Of a stretch of DNA of 64,000 bases, positions 44,592-54,615 are shown in pieces. How positions within the stretch are numbered: position 1 is the stretch's first letter; each line of letters begins with the position of its first letter. The DNA lies in contig NZ_CP114767.1 of the NCBI RefSeq assembly GCF_027359925.1, forward strand, positions 434,001 to 498,000, in the 5' to 3' direction. The notes beneath the pieces are model-generated. The model did not search any database. It was not told where the DNA came from and saw nothing but the letters and a program-made list of their open reading frames with translations. Both the position numbers and the translations under genes were made by a program. The DNA comes from Hymenobacter canadensis (GTDB taxonomy: Bacteria > Bacteroidota > Bacteroidia > Cytophagales > Hymenobacteraceae).

Positions 44592-45590
44592 TCAGGCTGG
44601 CATGGCCTTCATCAGGCCCCGATAGAGTTGGCCGCCCAGGTCGGCAGGCAGCGCATTGAGCAGCATATAGGGCAGCGAAGCGGGAGTAGTGCGGGGCAGC
44701 AGCTGATGGCGCTGCAGCAACGTATCGAGGCGCCGGCTCAGGCTGGGGTTGTGCAGCAGCTGCCCGGAAATGAAGCGCAGCTTGGGTACTTCCCGGGAGA
44801 GGGTCTGGCGGAAGGCGGCGGCTCCGGCGGGGTCGTAGTGCTGCAGGGGTGCCAGATAGTAGAGGGCGTGGCAGTAGCTCTCCGTGTACATGGCCCAGCG
44901 CGTGGTGCGGGTAGAAATCTGGTTGCCGGGGTGCAGGTGGTAGTTGCCCATCACAGCATCTGCCACCTGGAAGTCGCCGCGCATCATCATGCGCAGCCAT
45001 AGGTCGAAGTCGCCGGTGTAGCGTAGCTGCTCCTTGAAGCTGCCGGCCGCCAGCACGGCCTCGCGGCGCATGAGGGAATGAGAAATAATAAACGGACAGC
45101 CCAATTGCAGCGTCTGCGTAAAGAGCTGGCGGCCGTTGAACCGCGCCGGGTAGCTGAACTTCAACTGCTGCAGGCGCAGGTCGTGCTGCTGCTGCACCTC
45201 GGTGGCATTGGTGCCCACAAAGATGCTGCGGCCCGTTACCAGCACCAAGCCAGGGTCGGTGAGGTAGGGCTGCAGTGCGTGCAGATAGTCGGGCGTGATT
45301 TCGTCATCATCGTGCAGAATCTGCACCCACTCGCCCTGCGCCCGGCGAATGGCCAGATTGCAGTTGTTGTATTGGCCCAGATTGCGGGCATTGCGGTGGT
45401 AGACCATGCCGGCCGGCTGCTCGTGCGCAAACCACTCTTGGGTATCGTCTTCGGTGGAGTTATCGCTGACCAGGATTTCCAGGCTCAGGCCCGGCGGGCG
45501 CGACATGCGCTGCAGTTGCCCCAGCACGCGCTGCAGGTCGGGCAGGCGGTTGTAGGTAGGGACGATGATGGAGAGTTGAAGAGCAGCCAT
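44592..45590 (-). CDS. Glycosyltransferase family 2
   Basis: 332 residues. GT-A fold with LSIIVPTYNRLPDLQRVL, LVSDNSTEDDTQEW and the metal-binding HDDDEITPDYL. C-terminal half includes TGDFDLWLRM. Predicted cytoplasmic inverting transferase acting on the polymer repeat unit. Co-directional with its neighbours and within 40-50 bp of both, so in the same operon. Confidence 0.91.
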   Translation of the reverse strand: MAALQLSIIVPTYNRLPDLQRVLGQLQRMSRPPGLSLEILVSDNSTEDDTQEWFAHEQPAGMVYHRNARNLGQYNNCNLAIRRAQGEWVQILHDDDEITPDYLHALQPYLTDPGLVLVTGRSIFVGTNATEVQQQHDLRLQQLKFSYPARFNGRQLFTQTLQLGCPFIISHSLMRREAVLAAGSFKEQLRYTGDFDLWLRMMMRGDFQVADAVMGNYHLHPGNQISTRTTRWAMYTESYCHALYYLAPLQHYDPAGAAAFRQTLSREVPKLRFISGQLLHNPSLSRRLDTLLQRHQLLPRTTPASLPYMLLNALPADLGGQLYRGLMKAMPA

Positions 45591-45629
45591 AGCGCAGAGA
45601 GTAGACGGTAGAAAAAGAGGTTGGGAACT

Positions 45630-46598
45630 TTAAAGCGTCACGGAAAAAACGGCGGCCAGCTGGCGCACCCGCGCAACGGCCTTGTCGCGGAGGGTGGAGC
45701 GCCATTGCCGGTAGTCAGAAAGCGTGTCGCGCATCATGAAGGCCGGATGCCGCAGCGGCAGCGGCATAGGTTTGGTAGCCAGATTGGCCCAGGGGTGCCC
45801 TACGTTGTGGGTGTGCGTGGCCTGGCCCCCAAACCCAATGTTGCTGATCAGGTTTACGCCCGGCGTGACACTCAGTCCCGACTGGCTGAGCAGGGTGAAG
45901 GCCCACTGATAGTCCCAGGTGTCGAGCTGGCCATTGTGGGTGGCCCAAAGCGGCTGCAGGGCCATGCGCTGCTCTAGACTATGGAAAAAGCGGCGCCAGA
46001 AGTAACTCTTGCGCTCCAGCTCGGGCAGCTGCGGCGAGGCCACATCATAGAGTTGCCAGGCCCGGCGCCAGGTGGCCCAGCCCCAGATGCCTACATACTG
46101 TGAGAAAAAATAGGAGTAGTCTGGGTCGCGGGTCCAGCCGCGCAGCAGGTTGCTGCCGCTGATGTGCAGCACGCGGGTATCGTGGGCGTAGTGCTGGAGC
46201 GCATCCTCGCAGTATGGGAAGAAGCTGGCGTGCGGCAGGCAGTCGTCTTCGAGGATAATGCCGCACTCCTCGTGCTCAAAAAACCAGCTGATGGCTCCGC
46301 TAACGGCCCGGCGGCACCCCAGATTCTCTTCCCGGAACAGGGCTTCGACGGTACAGGGCCAATCGATGGCGGCCAGCACCTGCTGGCGCAGTGTGGCGCA
46401 GATGGCAGCCTCGGCGGGACGGCCGGGGCGAGGGCCGTCGGCGGCTATGTATAGGCGTGGCGGCCGTGCGGCCCGGATGGCCTCCAGCACCCGCAGCGTC
46501 ACGTCGGGCCGGTTGAAGACGATGAACAGTACGGCGGCGCGGGGCGGCGCGGCCGGCACCCCGGAATCACCAAAAGCAGGAGCGGAAGTGGTTGGCAT
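45630..46598 (-). CDS. GT-A-fold nucleotide-sugar transferase, HlpA-like
   Basis: 322 residues. N-terminal AAVLFIVFNRPDVTLRVLEAI, LYIAADGPRPG and the acidic motif IILEDDCLPHASFFPYC are typical of the sugar transferases annotated as hemolytic-protein-HlpA-like; then GIWGWATWRRAWQLYD, which recurs in that family. It starts 3 bp from the stop of the polymerase gene, so the genes are translationally close. Sugar specificity unknown. Confidence 0.88.
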   Translation of the reverse strand: MPTTSAPAFGDSGVPAAPPRAAVLFIVFNRPDVTLRVLEAIRAARPPRLYIAADGPRPGRPAEAAICATLRQQVLAAIDWPCTVEALFREENLGCRRAVSGAISWFFEHEECGIILEDDCLPHASFFPYCEDALQHYAHDTRVLHISGSNLLRGWTRDPDYSYFFSQYVGIWGWATWRRAWQLYDVASPQLPELERKSYFWRRFFHSLEQRMALQPLWATHNGQLDTWDYQWAFTLLSQSGLSVTPGVNLISNIGFGGQATHTHNVGHPWANLATKPMPLPLRHPAFMMRDTLSDYRQWRSTLRDKAVARVRQLAAVFSVTL

Positions 46599-46601
46599 AG
46601 C

Positions 46602-47924
46602 TCAGACAGGATAAGGCATTGCACTGCTGGCGGCCGCCGGCACCGGCGCCGGCCGCCCGGGCCGAGCCAGTATTGGCGGGGCCAGCGGCTCGGGTGTCAG
46701 CTGCCGGATGCGGAGTAGCCCGTACCCGATGAACCCGAAGAAAAAGGAGGGCAGGCAGTAGGAGTAGGCGTACACTAGGCTCGTGACGATGAGCACTGTC
46801 CAGGAAAGCGCCTCGGGCGAGGTGGGCGCCCGCCGGACCAGTTGCAGCGCCAGCATGAGCTGAGGCAGCAGAAACAGCAGCATCCCCACCGCCCCGAAAT
46901 AGAAGGGGATTTCGAGGTAGAAGCTGTGCAGGTTGTGGCCGTGCCCATCCTCAAAGAAAGTGGTGTGGCTCTCCGGATTGTAGAACTGCACGGGCAGCTC
47001 GAAGCCCGCCAGCCGCATCCCCAGCAGCGGGTTCTCCTCTACAAACGGCCAGTACGATTCAAACTGCAGCAGCCGCCACGAGCCGGTTCCCTGCGTGCTG
47101 TGGTTCTCGATGTCCGATAAGTTGGCAACCAGCTTATCGAGCACCTCCGGGTATGACACGATAACGAAGGACGCGGCCAACGACACCAGCAGCAGCGGGA
47201 TGCCCAGCAGCAGCGGCAGTGCCCCGCCACCCAGCCGGCGCGGCGTCGCCCGTGCTATCAACCCCATATTCAGGACCAGCGCTAAGGCGGAGGTAACCCA
47301 CACGGTGCGGTGCTGAAAGAAGAAAATGGCAAACGCCGCCACAAAAAACAGCGCCAAGTGCCGCGACTGTCGGCCCGCCAGATACTCGTTGAAATGGTAG
47401 AGCAGCGGTAGCATCAGCAAATACACCGATGAGGCATACAACCCGCGGTTGTGGGCCAGAAAGGCACCTACGTTCAATGCGTCGGAGCTGACCAGAATCA
47501 GATTCAGCACTAGCGCCACCCAGATCAGCGAAACAACATCAGCCAGCGTGATGCGCCCTACGCGGGCATAGAGCCCGTAGAATGCCGGAATGGTGAACAA
47601 AACCAGCAGCTTCTGGAAGACGTGCGGGTACACCATCGGCGTGTCGTAAAACCAATAGGACTCGATAGCCAGCAAAGCAACCGCTGCCGTAGTCGCCCAA
47701 AATATACCCCGGGCCAGGCCGCGCAGATAGTGGTAATAAAACACACTTAGTGCCACGCAGAAGAAGGCAAACAGGCGGGTGTATACCAGCGTGAACGTAT
47801 AGGCCGGATGCCCCCCCAGATCCTCTTCCGGAGCATGACCAGTGATTAGGTCTGAGAACAGCGGATCGGAGAGCAGCAACACCAGTATCCCGGCAATGTA
47901 GAAATAGCGCAGATTGATTTTCAT
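46602..47924 (-). CDS. O-antigen ligase/polymerase-like membrane protein (Wzy type)
   Basis: 440 residues from ATG 47924 with about ten to twelve membrane helices. A long periplasmic loop carries GTGSWRLLQFESYWPFVEENPLLG and GHGHNLHSFYLEI, the pattern of the Wzy_C/WaaL family. It would polymerise or ligate lipid-linked repeat units in the periplasm. Its start overlaps the stop of the GT4 gene by ATGA, indicating translational coupling. The C-terminus ends in a Pro/Ala-rich tail. Confidence 0.87.
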   Translation of the reverse strand: MKINLRYFYIAGILVLLLSDPLFSDLITGHAPEEDLGGHPAYTFTLVYTRLFAFFCVALSVFYYHYLRGLARGIFWATTAAVALLAIESYWFYDTPMVYPHVFQKLLVLFTIPAFYGLYARVGRITLADVVSLIWVALVLNLILVSSDALNVGAFLAHNRGLYASSVYLLMLPLLYHFNEYLAGRQSRHLALFFVAAFAIFFFQHRTVWVTSALALVLNMGLIARATPRRLGGGALPLLLGIPLLLVSLAASFVIVSYPEVLDKLVANLSDIENHSTQGTGSWRLLQFESYWPFVEENPLLGMRLAGFELPVQFYNPESHTTFFEDGHGHNLHSFYLEIPFYFGAVGMLLFLLPQLMLALQLVRRAPTSPEALSWTVLIVTSLVYAYSYCLPSFFFGFIGYGLLRIRQLTPEPLAPPILARPGRPAPVPAAASSAMPYPV

Positions 47925-49159
47925 GGGAGCGGGTAGCTGGCGGTGGCACGGATTTCTAGCGGCAGCGGCCAAGCTAATTCAGGAGGAGAAGCAAGACGTG
48001 AACCAAGCACTTGGCGGTAGAGGCGTTCGTAGGCGGCCGTCACGGCGGCCTGGGAGAAGTGGGCTGCCACCCGGCTTACCCCGCGGACACTGAGCTCCGT
48101 GTAGTGGGCTGGCTGCGTAAACAGCTCTACCAGCGCACCCGCAATAGCAGCCGGCGAATTGATGTCGACGAGCAGGCCGCATTGGCCATGTTCCAGCACC
48201 CAGGGCACGGCTCCGGAGTGGCTGCCGCCTATTACTGGCAAGCCGGCCTGCATAGCTTCCACCAGCGTCATCCCAAACGACTCTTCGCGCGAAGGGTGCA
48301 GCAGCACATCAAACTCAGGCAGCCGGCGCAGCAGAGACTCATGGTCGAGAAGGCCGGCGAAATGCACGCCGGCGGCCAGGCCCTGCGCCTGGGCCCACTT
48401 CTGGGCCGTTTCGCCGGGGCCGTAGTCAGGGCCGAACAGCCAGTATTCGGTGCCCTCGCCCAGCTGCTGCCGCACCTGCTGGAAAGCCTGCAGTGCCGTA
48501 GCTGCGTTCTTCAGCTCCGACCAGCCAGTTAGTATGGAGATAATGCGCCGCCGCTTTTCCGTTGGGAAGGCTCGCACTCCCCCCACGGCCGGCAGCACGG
48601 CATTTGGTACCACCGCCAGCTCGCGTGTGCTGCTACGTAGCGCTCCGGCCAGATACGGTGACACGGCCGTGAAGTGCCGGCCCCGACGTAGCACCCAAAG
48701 CTTGAGCAGCAGTCGTACCACCCGGTACAGATCGGGCTGGTAGCGCAGCACATTCCAGGGGTTGTCGTGGAGGGTGATGAGGTGCGGCCGGCCGCTGGCC
48801 AGCGCGCCGCGGGCAAATTCGTAGCCCCAGTGCGCGTGCACGATGTCGGGCTCGTCGAGGTCGATAAACTGGCGGATTACGGCGGCTTCCGCCGCAAATA
48901 GGTCGGGGCAGCGCTGCCGGGCGCGGGCGCGGAAGTTGCCCACGTACACGGTCAGGCGCGGGCCGCGCAGTACCACCGGCTCCGGAATGTTGCGGCCCAG
49001 CGTGTACACCGACACCGTGTGGCCGGCCGCCAGCAGCCCCTGCACCAGCGGCGTAGTAGCGCTGCCGCCCAGGCCCTGCGGCAGCATGGTGCCGGCCGCC
49101 AGGTCCAGGTGCGGACTCAGCACTTCAATGTCAATGGGGGTAGCTATGCCGATTTTCAT
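47921..49159 (-). CDS. Glycosyltransferase family 4
   Basis: 412 residues. GT-B enzyme starting MKIGIATPIDIEVLSPHL, with LPQGLGGSATTPLVQGLLAAG, HAHWGYEFARGAL, TLHDNPWNVLRY and the nucleotide-sugar motif HPSREESFGMTLVEAMQAGLPVIG. The loop GG(S/A)TTP close to the start is common in polysaccharide GT4 enzymes. It overlaps the polymerase gene by 4 bp. A 100-bp gap separates it from the flippase gene upstream. Confidence 0.92.
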   Translation of the reverse strand: MKIGIATPIDIEVLSPHLDLAAGTMLPQGLGGSATTPLVQGLLAAGHTVSVYTLGRNIPEPVVLRGPRLTVYVGNFRARARQRCPDLFAAEAAVIRQFIDLDEPDIVHAHWGYEFARGALASGRPHLITLHDNPWNVLRYQPDLYRVVRLLLKLWVLRRGRHFTAVSPYLAGALRSSTRELAVVPNAVLPAVGGVRAFPTEKRRRIISILTGWSELKNAATALQAFQQVRQQLGEGTEYWLFGPDYGPGETAQKWAQAQGLAAGVHFAGLLDHESLLRRLPEFDVLLHPSREESFGMTLVEAMQAGLPVIGGSHSGAVPWVLEHGQCGLLVDINSPAAIAGALVELFTQPAHYTELSVRGVSRVAAHFSQAAVTAAYERLYRQVLGSRLASPPELAWPLPLEIRATASYPLP

Positions 49160-49266
49160 ACTGAAAAAGCAACTGAAGGGAAGAGACGACTAGCAGCAGA
49201 ACGACAGGTTACGTTGGTATATGGGTGATAATATGTTATTTGTCAGATATTTACTGATGGAGTTTG

Positions 49267-50802
49267 TTATTCGCTGCCAGCCACTGCGGGGGTAGGATTT
49301 AGCAGCGCCAGCAACCGGTTGCGCAACTGGCCGGCGCTGAGGTGGGCTTCCAGCTCGCGGTAGAGCGAGAGCCGTACGATGCGGTTCCAGGGCATGCCTA
49401 ATTGGCCCAGCAGCGCTACCACGCCCAGCGCCATCAGCAACAGCAGCTGCGCTAGCGAACCTACCTGCAGGCGGGCCAGGGCGGTTTGCGCGGTGCCCAG
49501 CACTACGGCCAGTACCACAGCCGTACACAGTGCCGGCCAGTAAGCCCCCCACAGGTCGGCCACCGGAATATGGAGGTAGCGGTGGATGGCAAACTGGTAC
49601 GTGGCATGGCGCAGTAGCTCAGCCAGCAGCACCGTCAGGACCATGGCCCGCAAACCGTAAGGCGCCGCTATCAGCAGGCCGGCACTCAGGCCGGCAATAA
49701 AGCCCAACTGTACCCACACCTTGAAGCGCAGTTTGCCCAATGATTCGCACAGTGAGCCGCTGTAGATGGTGAGCAGATGGGCGCCTACCATCAGGGCCAG
49801 CGGCCCCAGCAACGGTACGGCGGCGCCCCACTGCGGCCCCAGCACCACCCGTACCAGCGGCTCGGCGGCCGTGGCCATGCCGGCCGCCATCGGCAGCATC
49901 ACCCAGGCTGAAAGGCTGAGCGAAGTGAGGTAGAGCGGGCGCAGGCGTGGGAGGTCATGCTGCAGGCTACTGTAGGAAGGCAGCATCACCCGCGAGATGC
50001 TGTCAGTGAACTGGTAGAGCGGCAACTGCACCAGAAAGAACGTGCGGTTGTAGAGGCCAAGCGTGTAGGTGCCCAGCAGCCGCCCGATGCTGAGCCGGTC
50101 GAGGTTGGCGCCGAAGTATTCCAGCAAGCTCACCACCGACACGGCGCCCCCGAAATTGACCAGTGGCTGATAGTGCGCCCAGCGCACTGGCGGGCGCAGG
50201 CTGTGGCGCACGCAAAGCCAGGCGGCCACCGCCTTCACCAGCAGGTTGGCGAGCGTGGCCCCCACCAGGCTCCAGATGCCCCAGCCGGCCCAGGCCATGC
50301 TCAGCCCCACCAGGCCGTAGCCGACCAGAAATGCCCCCAACTCTATGCGGGCCAGCAGATCGAAGGCCATACGGCGGCGCAACAGGCTTTGGGAGGTGGC
50401 CCCAAGGCTGTTTACTACAAACGTCAGCGACATGCCCCGTAGCACGTTCACCACGCCGGGCTCTTTGAAAAGCAGCACGGCCAGGGGCGCCAGGCCCCAC
50501 ATCAGACTGGTTACCAATATCCCCAGCCCGATAGCCACGGTGGAAGTGGCCCGGATATGCACCGGCTCCAGCGTGGCGCGCTGGATGAGGGCCTGCTCCA
50601 GTCCCATTTGGGCAAAGTAGCCCCCAAAGCTGATGATAACCATCGCCATGCCCATCAGCCCAAAATCAGCCGGGGAAAGCAGGCGCGACATGATACCCGA
50701 ATAGATGAATTGCAGCACGGCAATCAGGCCGGTGGCAATCAGGCTCCAGCGCAGTCCGCGAACGGTGCTGGCCGGAATGGCAGAAGTGGAAACAGCAGGC
50801 AT
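49267..50802 (-). CDS. Oligosaccharide flippase (Wzx/MOP family)
   Basis: 511 residues from ATG 50802 (a GTG at 50865 is a less likely start). Twelve to fourteen membrane helices; MSRLLSPADFGLMGMAMVIISF and GLEQALIQR near the N-terminus are typical of the Wzx/MATE-like polysaccharide flippases, and the C-terminal polysaccharide_synt_C region is present. It would move the lipid-linked repeat unit across the inner membrane for the nearby polymerase. Confidence 0.92.
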   Translation of the reverse strand: MPAVSTSAIPASTVRGLRWSLIATGLIAVLQFIYSGIMSRLLSPADFGLMGMAMVIISFGGYFAQMGLEQALIQRATLEPVHIRATSTVAIGLGILVTSLMWGLAPLAVLLFKEPGVVNVLRGMSLTFVVNSLGATSQSLLRRRMAFDLLARIELGAFLVGYGLVGLSMAWAGWGIWSLVGATLANLLVKAVAAWLCVRHSLRPPVRWAHYQPLVNFGGAVSVVSLLEYFGANLDRLSIGRLLGTYTLGLYNRTFFLVQLPLYQFTDSISRVMLPSYSSLQHDLPRLRPLYLTSLSLSAWVMLPMAAGMATAAEPLVRVVLGPQWGAAVPLLGPLALMVGAHLLTIYSGSLCESLGKLRFKVWVQLGFIAGLSAGLLIAAPYGLRAMVLTVLLAELLRHATYQFAIHRYLHIPVADLWGAYWPALCTAVVLAVVLGTAQTALARLQVGSLAQLLLLMALGVVALLGQLGMPWNRIVRLSLYRELEAHLSAGQLRNRLLALLNPTPAVAGSE

Positions 50803-50895
50803 AGCAGAAGCAAAAGCAACGGGCTGCGCAGTAGAAAAGCAGTTGGCAGGAGCGGCAGACGACACAAGGAGAAACAGGGGGCCAGAGCTATGCAG

Positions 50896-51984
50896 CTAGC
50901 TAGGGCTAAGCGTCAGGCGGGGCTTCGGCGAAAGTTGCCGCCGCAGCAACACCAGTAAGCGAGGGAGCTTTCGGGCCAATATCAGCAGGCGCTGCGGGTG
51001 CCATAGTGGCTGCGGAATGCCCAGAAAGCGGCCCAGGTACGAAGGCAGCTCGGCGGGAGGCGTGCGCCAGAATGCGCTGTGTGGGTCCAGAACCCGACGA
51101 CACAAAATGGGCAAACCCTGGTTTTTTTCGTTGGGCAAATGCCAGATAGGCAGCTGTAGATCGGTGGCGCGCACGTCGGTCTTGCGGTAGGAAGTCCAGA
51201 TACGCCGGATAAAGGGACTGGCGTCGATGCCTGGTTGGGCGAGGCGGTTATACACGAAGCTGGTCAGGTATTCGTCGCCATCGAAAAGGCTGCGGCCGCT
51301 GGCAAAGCGCGGCGCGGCCGTAGGATATTCGCGCACGACCGTTTCCCAGAACGTCTGCAGTTCTGCTGCTACCTCAGCCAGGCGTTGGCGGCTGCCACCC
51401 AGCAGTTCGCCGCCGTAGTGTAGCGGCACTGCTACCGGATAGCTGGGGTCGAGTTGCCGGTACAGGTTGCCGATGTCGCGGCGGCTCAGGCCGTGTACTT
51501 TGGTGTCGGGGCCGGTGTCGGGTTCAGCATCAAGCAGAAGCAGCGTTCCCGGCTGCCTGATCAGCTCCAGCAGCGCCGGCGCCGGCCGCGTCCAGACGCA
51601 GTCGGAGTCGAGTAGGATGCTTCCGGCGGCGGCCCCGGGCCGGGCCATCTCACGCAGCACCTCCAGCTTGTAGAAGGCGTTGCGAAACTCGGTGCCAAAT
51701 GACGGGGGCGGGCAAAACTCTGCGAACGGCAACTGCCGGATCTGTACTCCCAGCTGGTCCAGAAAAGCCCGGTAATCAACGCCACCCCAGCAGGCGGGCG
51801 CTTCATCATTGGTATAAAACAGGTGCGAAATGCCTGCATTACAGCGCACTGAAGTGGCAAAAAATACGGCCGTACACTGCCAGTATACCCGCCGCCGCTG
51901 CTGTGCGCCCACATCAAGGAGTTGCGGATACACCGAGGCCGGAGTATCGGCAGTGTCCACGCAAAGGCTTGTTACGATGGCCAT
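50896..51984 (-). CDS. Uncharacterised putative glycosyltransferase (GT-A-like DSD)
   Basis: 362 residues from ATG 51984. No family is firmly recognised. The sequence has an acidic DSD-type motif in ILLDSDCVWTRP, which is a common metal-binding site in GT-A transferases such as GT8. It also has DGDEYLTSFVYNRL and a Pro-rich C-terminal third with many basic residues. It lies between the tyrosine kinase and flippase genes of the polysaccharide operon, which supports a sugar transferase role. It may instead decorate the polymer. Confidence 0.55.
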   Translation of the reverse strand: MAIVTSLCVDTADTPASVYPQLLDVGAQQRRRVYWQCTAVFFATSVRCNAGISHLFYTNDEAPACWGGVDYRAFLDQLGVQIRQLPFAEFCPPPSFGTEFRNAFYKLEVLREMARPGAAAGSILLDSDCVWTRPAPALLELIRQPGTLLLLDAEPDTGPDTKVHGLSRRDIGNLYRQLDPSYPVAVPLHYGGELLGGSRQRLAEVAAELQTFWETVVREYPTAAPRFASGRSLFDGDEYLTSFVYNRLAQPGIDASPFIRRIWTSYRKTDVRATDLQLPIWHLPNEKNQGLPILCRRVLDPHSAFWRTPPAELPSYLGRFLGIPQPLWHPQRLLILARKLPRLLVLLRRQLSPKPRLTLSPS

Positions 51985-52085
51985 GAGGCTGAAGGTAGAA
52001 GGGCAGGAAATTGATGAGGCGGCCACTTGAATCTGGCCGGCGCTTTATGAGGCCTCGTGCCCCGGAAGTTGCCGTGCGCGCTGGC

Positions 52086-54479
52086 TTACACCGAGTAGTA
52101 GGCCGCTTGGCTCTTGTAGTGATACTCGTAGGTGTCGTGGAAATTCACGTTGTTGAGCAGCACGTACACCTGGCCGGCCGGGGTGCCGGGGTGGGCACTG
52201 TCGGCCAGTTCCTGCAGGTGTTGCAGGCTGGTGCGCTGCGTGTAGCGGTGGCGCACCACAAACACCGATACGTCGATGTACTGCCGCAGAATATGGTATT
52301 CCGATACCAGGCCCACTGGCGGCGCATCCAGAATCACGTAATCGTATTCCTGCTTGAGCAGCTCGATCAGCGCGCCGAAGCGCGGGTTTTCCAGCAGTGC
52401 CATGGCATCGTCCGGGATGGGGCCAGCGGCCAGCACGTCCAGGTTCGGGATGTGGTCGGCCTGCTGCATGGCTTCGGCCAGCGAGATTTCGCCCCGCAGA
52501 TACGCCGACAGCCCCGGCCGCTGCGGCGGAAACCCAAAGTAGCCGCTCATGGTAGGTTTGCGCAGGTCTGTTTCAATCAGCACCGTGCGCTTGCCCGATA
52601 AGGCCAGCTCGGCGGTCAGGTTGGCGCAGCAGAACGTTTTGCCTTCCCCCGAAACTGCGGAAGTAAAGCCGATGACCTTTTGCCTCGTGCCGCCACTCAC
52701 GTACTGCAGGTTGATGCGTACCGTCCGGAACGACTCCGTTACGGCCGATTTGGGCATTTCGTGGCGCACCAGCTTGGTCGATTTGCCGGCGTCGGCAATC
52801 AGCCCTAGAAACGGCACGCTCGTGACGCTCCTGATCTGGTCGACGGTCTGCACGGTCTGGTCGGCCCGGTCGCGGAGCAGAATAAAGCCGGCTGGTATCA
52901 TGAGGCCCAGCACCAGCGCAATCAGGTAGAGCTGCGCAGGTAGGGGCGGCAATGGGTCGTTGCTTTCCAAGGCGGCCTGGTCCACCACTTTCTTGTCGCT
53001 GGTGTTGGTGGCCAGGGTTACGGCGGCCTCCGTCTTTTTCTGCAGCAGGAAGGTGTAGTTCTTGTCGTTGATGTCGGCCTGGCTGCGCAGTAACGCCAGC
53101 TGGCGCTCATTTTCCGGCAGCTGGCTGATGCTGCTGCGCACGGCGCCCAGCCGCTGGTCGTAGCTACGCAGCGACGCCTCCGAAGACCGGACTAGGTTGG
53201 TGAGGTTGCGTAGCAGCGCCGCCCGTCGGCTCTGGATCTTGTTGTTCAGCGCCTGCACTACGGGGTTGCCGTCGGAGGCTTCCACTGCCAGCCCGGCCTT
53301 TTGGCTATTGAGTTGGGCCAGCTCCATAATCTGGCTGTTGAGCACTGGGTCTTCCACCCCCAGGCCGGTAGCCGAGCTGACAGCGTCGCCGTCGGGGGAG
53401 GCCCGCAGGTAGCTCAGCACGTTCATGTAGGCCAGGCGTGCGTTCATGGCTCTGGACCGTTCGTTTTCCAGCTGGCTGCGCATCTGCAGATCGGAAGTGG
53501 CTTGCTGCGTAGCGTCCACCAGGCCCCGCTGCCCCCGGAACGAAGCTACGGCCGATTCGGCGCGGCGTAGCGAATCCCCGACTTTGCCCAGCTGGGAGTC
53601 GATGAACGACAGGGCCGTGCGGCCGTCCTTGTTTTTGTCGTCGAGGTCGTTGGTGATGTAAGTGTGCATCAGGGCGTCCAGAAACCGCAGTTCTTTGGCG
53701 GGCACACTGCCTTTTGTGGTAAGGTTCAGCACGCGCGAATAGCGCTCAATCGGTTTCACGATAAGGCCGCTCCGGTATGTGTCCGTGAGTTCGGGCAGGG
53801 AGTGAAGCACAAAATAGAATTTCTGCCCTCCCAGTGCCACCGTGCTGCCCTCAATGCGGAAGCGCGAATAAGGCCCCTGTACTGTTTCGCCCGGGTTCAC
53901 CGTCCGCTCGAAGCTGAACTCCGGTACTGTATTCAGCATTGCGCCTGTTTGATACTGAACGACCGGCACCTGCTTGCCTTCGGCCTGCACCCGCAGCCGG
54001 CCATCAGGCAGCGTCTCTACAAAGTACCGCACCCCAATTGCCTGTGGCACAGCACTGTCTATCAGCACCCGAATTGGAACCTCGGCCCCGTATATTTCCT
54101 GGGTTTTGAGAGGGCGCAACGCATTTACCCACACCTCGGGCACCGTGTGGTAGCTCACCCCAAAGTCCAGGCTGCGGAGCGCCTGGTTCACCAGGCCGGC
54201 CGAGGTCAGCAGTCCTATTTGATCCTCGGTTTTGGTTTCGTGCTCCTTGTTGTCGGTCGTGAGCAGGTCTTGGGCGTGGCGCGAGCCGGTGGCGCGGTCA
54301 GACAGCATCAGCGTCGATTTGAAGCCGTAGCGCACCGGCATCAGCTGGGCCAGGAAAAATGCGGCTGCCAGCGCCAAGGCCAGCGAAGCCACAAAGTAGT
54401 ACCAGCGCGACCGGAGCTTGAACAGTATATTGCTCAGGTTCAGCTCGTCGGCCGTGGAAGGAGTTTGATGGGTAGCCAT
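52086..54479 (-). CDS. Polysaccharide co-polymerase with tyrosine autokinase (Wzc type)
   Basis: 797 residues. An N-terminal Wzz-like chain-length domain with membrane helices near 28-46 and 525-543 and a long periplasmic coiled-coil region between them. The C-terminal BY-kinase domain has Walker A SAVSGEGKTF, an A' motif with VLIETDLRKP (a Glu for the usual first Asp), and Walker B YVILDAPPVG. The tail ends in a tyrosine cluster (HDTYEYHY...AYYSV) for autophosphorylation. It controls export and chain length with the Wza-like protein encoded just upstream. Confidence 0.93.
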   Translation of the reverse strand: MATHQTPSTADELNLSNILFKLRSRWYYFVASLALALAAAFFLAQLMPVRYGFKSTLMLSDRATGSRHAQDLLTTDNKEHETKTEDQIGLLTSAGLVNQALRSLDFGVSYHTVPEVWVNALRPLKTQEIYGAEVPIRVLIDSAVPQAIGVRYFVETLPDGRLRVQAEGKQVPVVQYQTGAMLNTVPEFSFERTVNPGETVQGPYSRFRIEGSTVALGGQKFYFVLHSLPELTDTYRSGLIVKPIERYSRVLNLTTKGSVPAKELRFLDALMHTYITNDLDDKNKDGRTALSFIDSQLGKVGDSLRRAESAVASFRGQRGLVDATQQATSDLQMRSQLENERSRAMNARLAYMNVLSYLRASPDGDAVSSATGLGVEDPVLNSQIMELAQLNSQKAGLAVEASDGNPVVQALNNKIQSRRAALLRNLTNLVRSSEASLRSYDQRLGAVRSSISQLPENERQLALLRSQADINDKNYTFLLQKKTEAAVTLATNTSDKKVVDQAALESNDPLPPLPAQLYLIALVLGLMIPAGFILLRDRADQTVQTVDQIRSVTSVPFLGLIADAGKSTKLVRHEMPKSAVTESFRTVRINLQYVSGGTRQKVIGFTSAVSGEGKTFCCANLTAELALSGKRTVLIETDLRKPTMSGYFGFPPQRPGLSAYLRGEISLAEAMQQADHIPNLDVLAAGPIPDDAMALLENPRFGALIELLKQEYDYVILDAPPVGLVSEYHILRQYIDVSVFVVRHRYTQRTSLQHLQELADSAHPGTPAGQVYVLLNNVNFHDTYEYHYKSQAAYYSV

Positions 54480-54615
54480 AGTAGCAGAGGAAAAGCGAGA
54501 AGTTTCCTGGCACAGAGCCGGGCAGAGGCTGGGTAGCCTCGTGAGAAATAGCCAGATGGCTTAATTTACTATAGTTATAATAAAAAACGATTTATTAACA
54601 TAATTATGTCGCGGC

